Part shown: one piece after another, positions 35,512 through 43,728 of the stretch
How the letters are laid out: each line of letters begins with the position of its first letter
Position numbering within the stretch: the stretch's first letter is position 1
Assembly (NCBI RefSeq): GCF_002995805.1
Contig: NZ_PVXL01000026.1
Span: 1 to 64,000, forward strand
Origin: Neomoorella stamsii
GTDB taxonomy: Bacteria > Bacillota > DSM-521 > Neomoorellales > Neomoorellaceae
Length of the DNA: 64,000 nucleotides
Direction of reading: 5' to 3'
Made by a program: the position numbers and the translations under genes
Notes under the pieces: model-generated
Databases searched by the model: none
Seen by the model: the letters and a program-made list of their open reading frames with translations, nothing else
Told to the model about the DNA's origin: nothing

Positions 35512-36846
35512 ATGGTCAGGTGGAAACTGGCAGTATTTTTAATTTTTATGCTGGGAGTGGCCGGCCTGGCCGTAATGGGAATTTATTTTTCCGGCCGCAT
35601 TTTCCCGGGAGTAACCATTGCCGGCTGGCCGGTCGGAGGGCTGCCGCCGGCTGCTGCCAGGTTAAAGATAATGGAACTGGCTACGAAAATCCTGGACCGG
35701 GAAATCAAATTGCGCCTGGGTGACAGATTAATGACAACCACTCCCCGGGCCCTGGGTATGAAAATTGATATTGAGGCTACCCTGTCCCGGGCCTGGGCCC
35801 TGGGCCGGGCCGGGAATTTGCAGCAACGCCTGTCTGTTTTCGCATCTCAAAGGCGCCGGCTAGATCTGGTCTATCAGTGGGAACAAGACCGCCTCCAGGC
35901 AGAATTAAAACACCTGGGCGATGATATCTTGAAAGAGCCAGTGGATGCTCGCCTGGAAATAGATAATAACGGTAAACCGTACTTAATCCCCGCGCAGGCC
36001 GGCTGGCAGGTGGATACTGAGACCTTGCTGGCCCGCCTGGCAGATTCATCCCAGGGGCAGGTAATCGACATCCCCTTGAACCGCCTTGAACCCCGTTTGA
36101 CTTCCGCCGCCCTGGCAGCCCGGAAAATTGAAAAACCAGCCGGGAGCTTTACCACCTTTTTTAATCCGGCTGATACCGACCGTACCCACAACATCCGGCT
36201 GGCGACCCGCACCCTGGATGGCACCTGGTTATCGCCGGGGGGCGAGTTCTCCTTTAACCAGGTGGTAGGGCCGCGGACCATAGAGCGTGGCTACCGGGAA
36301 GCAATGGTTATCGAAGATCGTAACTTTGTACCCGGTATTGGCGGCGGTGTTTGCCAGGTGTCATCAACCCTCTATAATGCCGCCCTGGCTGCCGGATTAA
36401 CTATTCTCGAGCGCCAGCCCCATGGCCTGGCCATAGATTATGTACCGCCGGGCCGGGATGCTACCGTAGCCTATGGCCTGATTGATCTTAAAATCCGCAA
36501 TGATACTCCCTTCTGGTACTGGTTAAAGGCCTGGGTGGATAGTGATAAGCTGGCAATGACCTTTTATGCCGCCGGGGAAGCCCCCGCCGCTGAGGTGGTG
36601 AGCCAGGTAATTGAAAAGATCCCCCCGCCGGAAGAAGTGGAAGTGGTACCCCACTGGCCTCCCGAAAAAGAGGAAGTTAAACAGGAGGGAAAACCTGGTT
36701 TCCGGACCAGAGTCATCAGGATTATCCACCGGCAGGGGAAAGAAGGACGGCAAGAGGTTGTCTCCCAGGATTTATACCCACCTCTACCCCGGGTCGTCCG
36801 CCGGGGGCAACCTGCGGAAAAGGTTGTACCTTTCCCCGCACCCTGA
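35512..36846 (+). CDS. VanW-family protein with peptidoglycan-binding-like domain
   Basis: 444 residues. An N-terminal signal anchor (KLAVFLIFMLGVAGLAVMGI) and a YoaR-type N-terminal domain (GVTIAGWPVGGLPP) are followed by the VanW domain with FFNPADTDRTHNIRLATRTL (about residues 214-233), LSPGGEFSFNQVVGPR and VPGIGGGVCQVSSTLYNAAL (about 274-293). VanW is named after a vancomycin-resistance cluster gene of unknown activity; the protein is probably anchored outside the membrane and linked to the cell wall. ATG 35512 follows GGAAGTGGG. It is followed by mltG, also cell-wall related, whose promoter overlaps its end. Confidence 0.85.
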   Translation: MVRWKLAVFLIFMLGVAGLAVMGIYFSGRIFPGVTIAGWPVGGLPPAAARLKIMELATKILDREIKLRLGDRLMTTTPRALGMKIDIEATLSRAWALGRAGNLQQRLSVFASQRRRLDLVYQWEQDRLQAELKHLGDDILKEPVDARLEIDNNGKPYLIPAQAGWQVDTETLLARLADSSQGQVIDIPLNRLEPRLTSAALAARKIEKPAGSFTTFFNPADTDRTHNIRLATRTLDGTWLSPGGEFSFNQVVGPRTIERGYREAMVIEDRNFVPGIGGGVCQVSSTLYNAALAAGLTILERQPHGLAIDYVPPGRDATVAYGLIDLKIRNDTPFWYWLKAWVDSDKLAMTFYAAGEAPAAEVVSQVIEKIPPPEEVEVVPHWPPEKEEVKQEGKPGFRTRVIRIIHRQGKEGRQEVVSQDLYPPLPRVVRRGQPAEKVVPFPAP

Positions 36847-36852
36847 TATAAT
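36824..36852 (+). promoter_or_regulatory. Promoter of mltG
   Basis: TTGTAC (36824-36829), 17 bases, TATAAT (36847-36852). The -35 lies inside the end of the VanW-like gene. Confidence 0.75.
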
Positions 36853-36887
36853 GAAAAAAAATAATCTGGGAGAGAAAACATGGGATT

Positions 36888-37943
36888 ATGGGGGAAGAGC
36901 TGGAAACAAGCTATAATCTAGCTTCCGGGCGGCCCTGGCACCGCCGGTTAATATTGTTCCTGGCAATAATTATTCTGACCCTGGGCGGGAGCGGGTATTT
37001 TTTCCTGACCCTGCTGGCCCCGGCGAAGCCCGGTGCCCCGGCCGTAGAGGTAAACATTGCGCCGGGATCAAGTTCGGCCGTCATCGCCAGTAATCTTACC
37101 AGCCAGGGGATAATCAAGAGCCCCCTGGCCTTCCGACTGGTGACCATGGTTACAGGCCTGGACAGGCAACTAAAGCCTGGCCGCTATTTAATCTCCCCCA
37201 GCCTTTCCCTGCCGGAGATCATCCGCCTGCTAGCTGCGGGCAAGGTCCAGGAGATTGAATTTACCATTCCCGAAGGCTATACTGTGCGCCAAATAGCCGC
37301 CCTGCTCCAGCAGAAGGGCGTGATCCAGGAGGAGGATTTCCTGCAGGCGGCAGCCCGGGATTACCCCTTTGATTTTTTGCAGGGCCTGCCTTCCGGTCCG
37401 GAACACGTCCAGGGTTTTTTGTTTCCCGACACTTACCGGGTGGCCAGGGGGACGCCGGCGGAGGAGATTATCCTGATGATGCTCAAGCGCTTCGACCAGG
37501 TTTACCAGGAAATCAGCCGGGAGAAAGAGCCGGGCCTAGAGTTAAATACCCGCCAAATCGTTACCCTGGCTTCCATAGTCGAACGGGAAGCAAAGATTGA
37601 TGCAGAGCGGCCCCTGATTGCCGGCGTCTTTGTCAACCGCCTGAAAAAGGGCATGCGCCTGGAATCCTGCGCCACGGTGGAATATTTATTGCCCGCGCCC
37701 AAGCCCGTTTTATCCTACCAGGACCTGCAGATTGATTCCCCATATAATACTTACCGGGTCAACGGCCTGCCACCTGGTCCCATTGCCAGTCCGGGCCGGG
37801 CCTCGCTCCTCGCGGCCTTAAAGCCGGCTGCAACTGACTACCTCTATTTTGTCGCTAAACCCGACGGTTCCCATTATTTTAGCCGTACCCTGGCCGAACA
37901 CAACCGGGCGCTGGCCCGCTACCAGGCCGGGAATGGTAATTAA
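36888..37943 (+). CDS. mltG: Endolytic murein transglycosylase MltG
   Basis: 351 residues. A single N-terminal membrane anchor (LILFLAIIILTLGGSGYFFL, about residues 21-40), a LysM-like part (FTIPEGYTVRQIAALLQQKG), and the YceG catalytic domain with the active glutamate in IVEREAKIDAERPLIAGVF (about residues 231-249) and the later PYNTYRVNGLPPGPIASPGR. The enzyme cuts nascent glycan strands and so sets their length. ATG 36888 is preceded by GGGAGAG. It lies immediately before rex with its own promoter. Confidence 0.93.
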   Translation: MGEELETSYNLASGRPWHRRLILFLAIIILTLGGSGYFFLTLLAPAKPGAPAVEVNIAPGSSSAVIASNLTSQGIIKSPLAFRLVTMVTGLDRQLKPGRYLISPSLSLPEIIRLLAAGKVQEIEFTIPEGYTVRQIAALLQQKGVIQEEDFLQAAARDYPFDFLQGLPSGPEHVQGFLFPDTYRVARGTPAEEIILMMLKRFDQVYQEISREKEPGLELNTRQIVTLASIVEREAKIDAERPLIAGVFVNRLKKGMRLESCATVEYLLPAPKPVLSYQDLQIDSPYNTYRVNGLPPGPIASPGRASLLAALKPAATDYLYFVAKPDGSHYFSRTLAEHNRALARYQAGNGN

Positions 37944-37971
37944 ATTTAACGAATGATTTTTCCTTTAGTTT

Positions 37972-37988
37972 TTGTTATAATTAAAACC
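37972..37988 (+). promoter_or_regulatory. rex promoter -10 overlapping a possible Rex operator
   Basis: TATAAT (37976-37981) lies inside TTGTTATAATTAAAACC, which partly fits the Rex operator form TTGTTAA-N4-TTAACAA; the right half is imperfect. Self-regulation is plausible but unproven. Confidence 0.35.
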
Positions 37989-38017
37989 AGAATAACTAAA
38001 AGCGAGGGAGAGCATTA

Positions 38018-38668
38018 ATGCCATTTCGGATTAAAATACCCCGTTCAACTATTGACCGCTTACCTCTTTATTACCGTTGCCTCAATTTAATAGAAGAACA
38101 CGGGATAGAAGAAATTTCCTCTCAGGTCCTCGGGGTCAGGGTAGGGGTCGACCCTTCGGTAATCCGGAAAGACCTGGCCTGGTTCGGTGAGCTGGGTAAA
38201 CGCGGTGTGGGTTATAATGTAACTTACCTTAAAGAGGCCATTGGCCGTATCCTGGGCCTGGACAAGGAGTGGCCCTTTATCCTGGTGGGGGCCGGTAAAC
38301 TGGGTATGGCCCTGGCTGAGCACAACCGGAAATATGGCCGGCATTTTCACCTGGTGGGCGTCTTTGACCGGGACCCGGAAAAATTCGGACTCATGGTTGG
38401 GGGGCAACAAGTAAGCCCCATGGAGGAAATGCCCGCTTTTGTGAAAGAGAAAGATATTAAAATCGCCATGCTGGCCGTGCCGGCGGAAGAAGCGCAGAAG
38501 GTGGCCCATGAACTGGTTAAATGCGGCATTAAAGGTATCTTGAGCTACGCACCCATTACCTTAAGCGTGCCGGAAGATGTCCTGGTCTATAACGCCGATT
38601 ACAACCTCGACCTCCAGCGCCTGGCCTATTACCTCAGTAACGACGGTAATATCTCCTGGGGGGAATAG
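38018..38668 (+). CDS. rex: Redox-sensing transcriptional repressor Rex
   Basis: 216 residues. Rex binds DNA when the NADH/NAD+ ratio is low and releases it when NADH rises. It has the N-terminal winged helix IPRSTIDRLPLYYRCLNLI and VDPSVIRKDLAWFGELGKRG (about residues 47-66), then a Rossmann domain with FILVGAGKLGMALAEH (about 87-102), and the swapped C-terminal helix with YYLS. ATG 38018 has GAGGGAG before it. It lies directly upstream of the sulfur-respiration region, whose electron balance it could control, though no clear Rex box was found there. Confidence 0.93.
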   Translation: MPFRIKIPRSTIDRLPLYYRCLNLIEEHGIEEISSQVLGVRVGVDPSVIRKDLAWFGELGKRGVGYNVTYLKEAIGRILGLDKEWPFILVGAGKLGMALAEHNRKYGRHFHLVGVFDRDPEKFGLMVGGQQVSPMEEMPAFVKEKDIKIAMLAVPAEEAQKVAHELVKCGIKGILSYAPITLSVPEDVLVYNADYNLDLQRLAYYLSNDGNISWGE

Positions 38669-38691
38669 CAGCGGCCGTTCGCTATTGTTGA

Positions 38692-38727
38692 GGCACCCGG
38701 ATTTCGTGGGTGCCGTTTTTTATTTTT
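38692..38727 (+). terminator. Intrinsic terminator after rex
   Basis: GGCACCC / GGGTGCC stem, nine-base loop, then GTTTTTTATTTTT. Confidence 0.85.
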
Positions 38728-38730
38728 ACC

Positions 38731-38790
38731 TAAAAATTTCTTCCTGGCAGCAGGAAAATGCTTAATGATGACGAAATATATTTAGTGGTA
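38731..38790 (+). repeat. CGGCAG-type upstream element, copy C
   Basis: TAAAAATTTCTTCCTGGCAG, then CAGGAAAATGCTTAATGATG, then ACGAAATATA. It shares A/T-run, GGCAGCAGGAA and GAAATA with copies A, B, D and E. It lies about 300 bases upstream of the exporter gene at 39088. Confidence 0.5.
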
Positions 38791-38813
38791 GCTAACATTA
38801 TGGGAATGTTAGC
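38791..38813. promoter_or_regulatory. Near-operator inverted repeat upstream of the exporter gene
   Basis: GCTAACATT-ATGGG-AATGTTAGC: nine-base perfect arms. Some 90 bases further lies a second palindrome, ATAACGTTAT (38900-38909). Both lie in the long leader before the YeiH-type gene, which otherwise holds no supported gene (38814-39087). Either could be a regulator site. Confidence 0.4.
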
Positions 38814-39087
38814 ACAAGGATAATTAACATAATAAAACTGTTGTGAGTGTTAGGTTAAGCATATTACCCAGGAGCACATAAATATATTTTATTAACGTGA
38901 TAACGTTATTCTTTTCTCTCTTTAAATGATGCTCTGCTAACATGGGAAGAGGGGGTGAAAGCGAGGACAAAGTGAACGTGAGAATGAGCGCCAGAAAGGG
39001 AGGTGATACAGTTAAGGAGCTAAGGGAAAGCAAGGGGAGGATTATTGCTAACAAATTAAAGTAAACAATTTTTTAGGGGGGAACAAA

Positions 39088-40551
39088 ATGGCCCAGGAAG
39101 CCAAAGGAGCCCGCTCTCCACTGCTTAAGAGTGAAGACTGGTGGGCATTATGGATCGGATTATTTATCTTTTTCCTCGGTTTTCTGAAGATAACCGGTGC
39201 CGACCTTATCGGCTGGGTAGTAAAAACCAATATGTGGCTGGATCTTTCCAAGGCCCTCTCGCCGGTGTCGGATGTCTACAAGGGCCTTCCCGGTATTGTT
39301 TCGCTAATTCTTACGTATATTTTCCTGACGGTGATCCTGAGTATTGGCGTAGCTTCCATGGGTGGCAATGTCCGCCGTTTCATCAGCGGGTTTACCATTA
39401 TCTTCTTCATTACGTATATCTGCTGGATGATCGGTAACTATGCTTATATTGCGGCTACACCGGACCAGCTGGCGAAATTAAAGCTTCCCTGGTCATTACG
39501 TATGACTGGTGAATCGGGCTTTATTATTGCTTTGATCGTAGGTTTAATTATTGGTAATTTTTTCCCGGGACTTACCCGTTATCTTCAAGAAGCAACAAAA
39601 CCCGAGTGGTTTGTGAAGACAGCTATAGTTATCCTCGGTGGCCAGATTGGCCTTAATGCCCTCCATTCTACCGGTTTAACTGCCCAGGTAGTTTTCCGGG
39701 GACTCTGCGCCATTATCGAAGCCTATTTGATCTACTGGCCCCTGGTCTACTTTATTGCCCGCAAGTACTTTAAATTCACCCCCGAATGGGCCGCACCCCT
39801 GGCCTCGGGTATTTCCATCTGCGGTGTTTCCGCGGCCATTGCCACCGGTGGCGCCATCAAGGCCCGCCCGGTAATCCCCATTATTGTTTCATCCCTGGTC
39901 GTTATCTTTGCCGTCGTTGAACTGATTATTCTGCCCTTTGCCGCCCAAGCCTGGCTCTACAAGGAGCCCATGGTGGCCGGTGCCTGGATGGGACTGGCCG
40001 TCAAGACCGACGGCGCCGCGGCTGCGAGTGGTGCTATGGTCGATGCCCTGATCAGGAGCAAAGCCATCAGTGCCCTGGGTGTAAAGTGGCAGGAAGGCTG
40101 GATGCTCATGGCAACCACGACCGTCAAGGTTTTCATTGACATCTTTATTGCCATCTGGGCCTTTATCCTGGCCATTATCTGGTCCTGGAAGATCGACCGG
40201 CGGGAAGGTGAAAAAGCAAACGCCGGGGAAATCTGGCTGCGGTTCCCGAAATTCGTTCTCGGTTACGCCGCCCTGTTTATTCTCGTCCTCCTCATTGGTA
40301 CCAGTGTAGGCAAAGATACGTTGAAGCTGTTAAACGCGGGTATCGGGCAGGCAGGTGCCTTCCGCGGCATCTTCTTTGCCCTGACCTTCTTCACCATCGG
40401 CTTAATGTCCAATTTTAAAAAGCTCTGGGAAGAAGGTATGGGCAAATTGACCGTGGTCTATGTGGTCTGCCTGTTCGGCTTCATTATCTGGATCGGCCTG
40501 ATTATTTCCTGGCTCTTCTTCCACGGTATAACTCCACCGACGGTAGCCTGA
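39088..40551 (+). CDS. YeiH/UPF0324-family membrane transporter (putative sulfate/sulfite exporter)
   Basis: 487 residues. A polytopic membrane protein (about 11-12 helices) of the YeiH family, with the conserved ATKPEWFVKTAIVILGGQIG (about residues 170-189), ASGISICGVSAAIATGGAI (about 241-259) and a late GLMSNFKKLWEEG. The family is annotated as putative sulfate exporter from neighbourhood evidence. Typical members are about 330-350 residues; this one has roughly 100 extra residues of membrane helices at the N-terminus. ATG 39088 follows TAGGGGGG. It leads module 2 of the Dsr region, where export of sulfite, sulfide-linked anion or another product would make sense. Direction and substrate are unknown. 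Confidence 0.8.
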   Translation: MAQEAKGARSPLLKSEDWWALWIGLFIFFLGFLKITGADLIGWVVKTNMWLDLSKALSPVSDVYKGLPGIVSLILTYIFLTVILSIGVASMGGNVRRFISGFTIIFFITYICWMIGNYAYIAATPDQLAKLKLPWSLRMTGESGFIIALIVGLIIGNFFPGLTRYLQEATKPEWFVKTAIVILGGQIGLNALHSTGLTAQVVFRGLCAIIEAYLIYWPLVYFIARKYFKFTPEWAAPLASGISICGVSAAIATGGAIKARPVIPIIVSSLVVIFAVVELIILPFAAQAWLYKEPMVAGAWMGLAVKTDGAAAASGAMVDALIRSKAISALGVKWQEGWMLMATTTVKVFIDIFIAIWAFILAIIWSWKIDRREGEKANAGEIWLRFPKFVLGYAALFILVLLIGTSVGKDTLKLLNAGIGQAGAFRGIFFALTFFTIGLMSNFKKLWEEGMGKLTVVYVVCLFGFIIWIGLIISWLFFHGITPPTVA

Positions 40552-40568
40552 AAAGGAGGTAACTAAAA

Positions 40569-40706
40569 ATGGCCGAACAAGAACGCCTGCCGCAAGAGGA
40601 AGAATGGTTTGATTTAATGCCTGCCGAAAAAAAGCTAATCAGCATTAGCCTGGGACTGGGGATTGTCCTGTTGGTGGTGCTCCTGCTGGTAACTCATACA
40701 ATTTAG
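40569..40706 (+). CDS. Small single-pass membrane protein after the exporter
   Basis: 45 residues. An acidic N-terminus (MAEQERLPQEEEWFDLMPAE) is followed by one membrane helix (ISISLGLGIVLLVVLLLVTH). A full AAAAGGAGG site lies before ATG 40569. It begins 18 bases after the exporter and ends before a terminator, so it is co-expressed and may be an accessory subunit. No homologue is recognised. Confidence 0.7.
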   Translation: MAEQERLPQEEEWFDLMPAEKKLISISLGLGIVLLVVLLLVTHTI

Positions 40707-40730
40707 TTAAAGAGCTTATTCTCCTCTATA

Positions 40731-40772
40731 AGCTCAAGGTTCCGGATTGCCGGGGCCTTGAGCTCTTTTTAT
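40731..40772 (+). terminator. Intrinsic terminator after the exporter operon
   Basis: AGCTCAAGG / CCTTGAGCT with an inner CCGG/CCGG pairing, then CTTTTTATAAA. Confidence 0.8.
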
Positions 40773-40779
40773 AAATACC

Positions 40780-40830
40780 AAAAAAAATTTTGCCGGCAGC
40801 AGGAAAACTGCCCTCGATAGCGAAATAAAA
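40780..40830 (+). repeat. CGGCAG-type upstream element, copy D
   Basis: AAAAAAAATTTTGCCGGCAG, then CAGGAAAACTGCCCTCGATA, then GCGAAATAAAA. It lies about 100 bases upstream of the dsrM-like gene at 40925, the same relative position as copies A and B before their operons. Confidence 0.6.
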
Positions 40831-40924
40831 AGAATGATAACTAACGGGATTTTATAAATATCATAGTCGCACTTGCGTGAACGTAAACATGCAGGGTAAG
40901 ACAAGCTTTTGAGGAGGGCAGTTT

Positions 40925-41587
40925 ATGAATTTCTGGCAATCATTCATCGGTGGCATTTTGCCGTATGTATCTATCGCCATCCTGGTTTTGGGGCTGGGTT
41001 ATAAAGTAGCATACTGGTATAATGCGCCGGCAAACCTGCACTGGGAACTTTTTCCCTACCCGCGTACCCTGGGAGGCCAGCTGGGCGAACTCGTGACAGA
41101 GGTTTTCACTCTCCGCAGCCTTTTTCACCATAACCGTAAATTATGGTTTCCGTCCCTGGTTATGCATTGGGGTATTTACTTAGTCGTCTTCTGGCTGTTT
41201 TTCTTGCTGTTGGGGGCACCCTTCGCCATTTATCTGGGTGTAGCCGGCGGTGTTTTAGCCCTGACAGGTTCCTGCCTGTTGCTTTTGTTCCGCTTATTTG
41301 CTGCCGAACTACGCCAGATTTCGGCGCCGGTGGAATATTTGAACCTGCTCTTTATCTTTCTGGTGGCCCTTGCTGCCCTCGCCAGTGGGGCTCTAAGTGA
41401 TTTTGCTTTCAGGAGTTATTTTATCAGTTTGTTAACCTTGAAACCCCACTTACCACTGCCGGGAAGCTACCTGATCTTTCTGTTGTTGTTGTGGCTTTTT
41501 ATGATCTACATCCCTTTTACCCGTATGGCACACTTTGCCGTCAAGTATTTTACCTATCATAAGGTTAAGTGGGGTGAAATGGAATAA
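40925..41587 (+). CDS. NarI/DsrM-like cytochrome b membrane subunit (module 2)
   Basis: 220 residues with about six membrane helices. Histidines suited to haem b occur in LRSLFHHNRKLWFPSLVMHW (about residues 61-80) and IPFTRMAHFAVKYF (about 198-211). It resembles the gamma subunit of nitrate reductase and DsrM, which take electrons from menaquinol. It is shorter than DsrM at 62755 (330 residues) and lacks its longer loops. ATG 40925 follows GAGGAGGG. It overlaps the next gene (DsrK-like) by one base (TAATG), so the two form a coupled quinol:heterodisulfide-type pair. Confidence 0.8.
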   Translation: MNFWQSFIGGILPYVSIAILVLGLGYKVAYWYNAPANLHWELFPYPRTLGGQLGELVTEVFTLRSLFHHNRKLWFPSLVMHWGIYLVVFWLFFLLLGAPFAIYLGVAGGVLALTGSCLLLLFRLFAAELRQISAPVEYLNLLFIFLVALAALASGALSDFAFRSYFISLLTLKPHLPLPGSYLIFLLLLWLFMIYIPFTRMAHFAVKYFTYHKVKWGEME

Positions 41588-42963
41588 TGCGTAAAGTTTT
41601 TGACGACTACCGGGTACTTTCCGATGAAACTCTAAAACCAGACGAGCCACGGGTAGAGAAATTCCTGCTGGCCATGAAGAAATCCCTCCAGCAAAGGGAT
41701 AACTGGACCTTTTGGTTACCCTATACTTTATCCCTGGATACCTGCATGAAGTGTGGTACCTGCGCTGAGGTCTGCCCGGTTTACCTGGCCAGTGGGAAGA
41801 AAGATATCTACCATCCAGTTTACCGTTCCGATATGTTGCGTAAAGTCTACAAGCGCTACTTCACCTTGCCCGGGAGAATCTTTCCGGGCCTGGTAGGGGC
41901 GGAGGACCTGACGGAAGAGAAACTCAACGCCATGGCAGAGAACATTTACCGCTGCACCATCTGCCGGCGCTGCGCCTACGTCTGCCCGGTAGCCATCGAT
42001 AACGGCGTCATTGCCCGGGAGGCCAGGAAGATTTTCGATGCTATTGATATTGCCCCTGACGAACTCAAGAAAAACGGTACCCAGAAACAAGCAAAATTCG
42101 GTAACGCTACCGGCACGCCAGCCAACGCCTTTTTTGATATGATTGAATTTCTCGAGGAAGAGATTGAGGATACAAAGGGTTATAAAGTTAAAATACCGGT
42201 TGATAAAGAGGGCGCCGAATACCTGCTCATGCATAATGCCGGTGACTACCTGGCCTTTGCCGAGACGGTCATGGGTGCGGCTGAGGTCATGGATGCCGCG
42301 GGCGTTGACTGGACCTTAAATTCCCCAGCGACCGGCATCAACGATGCCGTTAATTACGGCGTATTCTATAGCGATGTCGAATTTACTACCATTATTAAGG
42401 CCCATGTTGAAACAGCCAGGAAACTGGGGATTAAGACCCTGGTGGTGGGCGAGTGCGGCCATGCCTTTGAAGCGCTAAAGTATTTAATGTTAAGGCTCAT
42501 TCCCCCCGAGGAGAGACCCTTTGAGGTGAAGAGCATCCTGGAGCTGGAAGATGAATGGATCCGGGAAGGACGGATTAAGGTTGACCCGGAAAAGAACCCG
42601 GAACCCGTTACCTACCACGATTCCTGTAAACTGGGCCGCCTGGGCGGTATGTATGAAGAGCCCCGTCGCATCCTCAAGGCATGCTGCCTTGATTTTCGTG
42701 AACTGACGCCCAACCGGGAAATGAGTATCTGCTGCGGCGGCGGTAGCGGTTTTGCTATCATGGAAAAGGGCGATTTCCGTAAATTCCGTATGGAGACCTA
42801 CGGCAAGCTCAAAGCCGAGCAGCTGAAAGCCTCCGGGGCCAGTATCATCGCCCTGGCCTGTTCCAACTGCAAGGGCCAGTTTCGCGAGATCATCAATTAC
42901 TATCAACTGCCGGTACGCTTCGCCGGCGTTAGCGAATTGGTAGCCAACGCCCTGGTGCGTTAA
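41587..42963 (+). CDS. DsrK/HdrD-like Fe-S protein (module 2)
   Basis: 458 residues. Two N-terminal 4Fe-4S motifs, CMKCGTCAEVCP (about residues 56-67) and CTICRRCAYVCP (about 125-136), are followed by CCG-type cysteine blocks: GECGHAFEAL (about 284-293), HDSCKLGRLGGMYEEP (about 345-360) and MSICCGGGSGF (about 381-391). The CCG domain holds the special 4Fe-4S cluster of HdrD/DsrK that acts on disulfides. With the cytochrome b before it, it would pass quinol electrons to a disulfide such as DsrC trisulfide. A dsrC gene lies 120 bases downstream. Confidence 0.87.
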   Translation: MRKVFDDYRVLSDETLKPDEPRVEKFLLAMKKSLQQRDNWTFWLPYTLSLDTCMKCGTCAEVCPVYLASGKKDIYHPVYRSDMLRKVYKRYFTLPGRIFPGLVGAEDLTEEKLNAMAENIYRCTICRRCAYVCPVAIDNGVIAREARKIFDAIDIAPDELKKNGTQKQAKFGNATGTPANAFFDMIEFLEEEIEDTKGYKVKIPVDKEGAEYLLMHNAGDYLAFAETVMGAAEVMDAAGVDWTLNSPATGINDAVNYGVFYSDVEFTTIIKAHVETARKLGIKTLVVGECGHAFEALKYLMLRLIPPEERPFEVKSILELEDEWIREGRIKVDPEKNPEPVTYHDSCKLGRLGGMYEEPRRILKACCLDFRELTPNREMSICCGGGSGFAIMEKGDFRKFRMETYGKLKAEQLKASGASIIALACSNCKGQFREIINYYQLPVRFAGVSELVANALVR

Positions 42964-43082
42964 AAGCTGCTGCCACGTATTAGAAAGTAAGAACAAGGAA
43001 TGTTTAACAATCATGGTGTTATTAGCCTGTAGCCTAAATACAAAGGTACAGGTATAATAAAATCTAGCAGGAGGTGTTGGCC

Positions 43083-43400
43083 ATGCCAGCAATTAATGTT
43101 GGTGGCATCGAAATTGAAGTTGATGAGGACGGTTTCATCGCCGACCCCAGCAAGTGGAATGAGGCCGTAGCCAAAGCCCTGGCCGAAACCGAAGGGGTAA
43201 CCGAACTGACCGAGGATCACTGGAAGGTAGTTAACTACCTGCGCCAGTATTACCAGCAGTTCGGTATTGCCCCCATGATCCGCAAACTCTGCAAGGAGAC
43301 AGGCTATAGCCTGAAGCAGATCTACGATCTCTTTCCCAGCGGCCCGGCCAAAGGGGCCTGCAAGATCGCCGGTTTGCCCAAGCCAACCGGTTGCGTGTAA
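43083..43400 (+). CDS. dsrC: DsrC sulfur-carrier protein
   Basis: 105 residues with the DsrC/TusE fold sequence FIADPSKWNEAVAKALAE, LTEDHWKVVNYLRQYY and LYSLKQ-like YSLKQIYDLFPSGPAKGA. The flexible C-terminus ends CKIAGLPKPTGCV, giving the two cysteines ten residues apart (the second penultimate) that carry the trisulfide made by DsrAB. Both are present, so this is a true DsrC rather than TusE. ATG 43083 has AGGAGG eight bases upstream; earlier GTG/TTG codons lie inside that site. A TATAAT at 43053-43058 may give it its own promoter. Confidence 0.95.
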   Translation: MPAINVGGIEIEVDEDGFIADPSKWNEAVAKALAETEGVTELTEDHWKVVNYLRQYYQQFGIAPMIRKLCKETGYSLKQIYDLFPSGPAKGACKIAGLPKPTGCV

Positions 43401-43470
43401 AGTAAAATATAAAAGGAGGCCAGCGCGCCAGTGCTGGCCTTTAAATCAATTCGGGGGAGGATGGCAGAAG

Positions 43471-43725
43471 GTGCTGCCACCAGATGATAAAAAAAGAGAA
43501 ATTACTGCCCGGGCCAGGCAGAGGGGCATTATCTTAAACGAAGACCACTGGAAATTAATAGCCATTAGCTATGAGTACTATGACCAGCACCGGACCATCT
43601 GTACCTTGCGTAACCTGATTAAACTGAGCGGCCTGGAAAAAAAGCAGATTTATAAACTTTTCCCGGGTAATCCCATTGGCGAAATCAGCCAGATTACTGG
43701 CCTGCCCATGCCAAAGGAGTGTTAA
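43471..43725 (+). CDS. Short DsrC-like paralogue with a single C-terminal cysteine
   Basis: 84 residues. It aligns by eye with the DsrC upstream: LNEDHWKLIAISYEYYDQH, CTLRNLIKLSGLEKKQIYKLF, PGNPIGEISQITGLPMPKEC. It lacks the first 30 residues of DsrC. The inner cysteine is replaced (GEISQITG against GACKIAG), while the final cysteine is kept and is the last residue. Another cysteine lies at about residue 45 (TICTLRN). It therefore cannot form the normal DsrC trisulfide. GTG 43471 follows GGGGGAGG. Its end carries the ribosome site of the second dsrA-like gene, so it belongs with that pair. Confidence 0.85.
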   Translation: MLPPDDKKREITARARQRGIILNEDHWKLIAISYEYYDQHRTICTLRNLIKLSGLEKKQIYKLFPGNPIGEISQITGLPMPKEC

Positions 43726-43728
43726 GTT

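Noticed and set aside
38970-39062. 30-codon basic ORF in the leader of the exporter gene
   Set aside because: Overlapping possible starts, no convincing ribosome site at the right distance and no recognisable protein feature.
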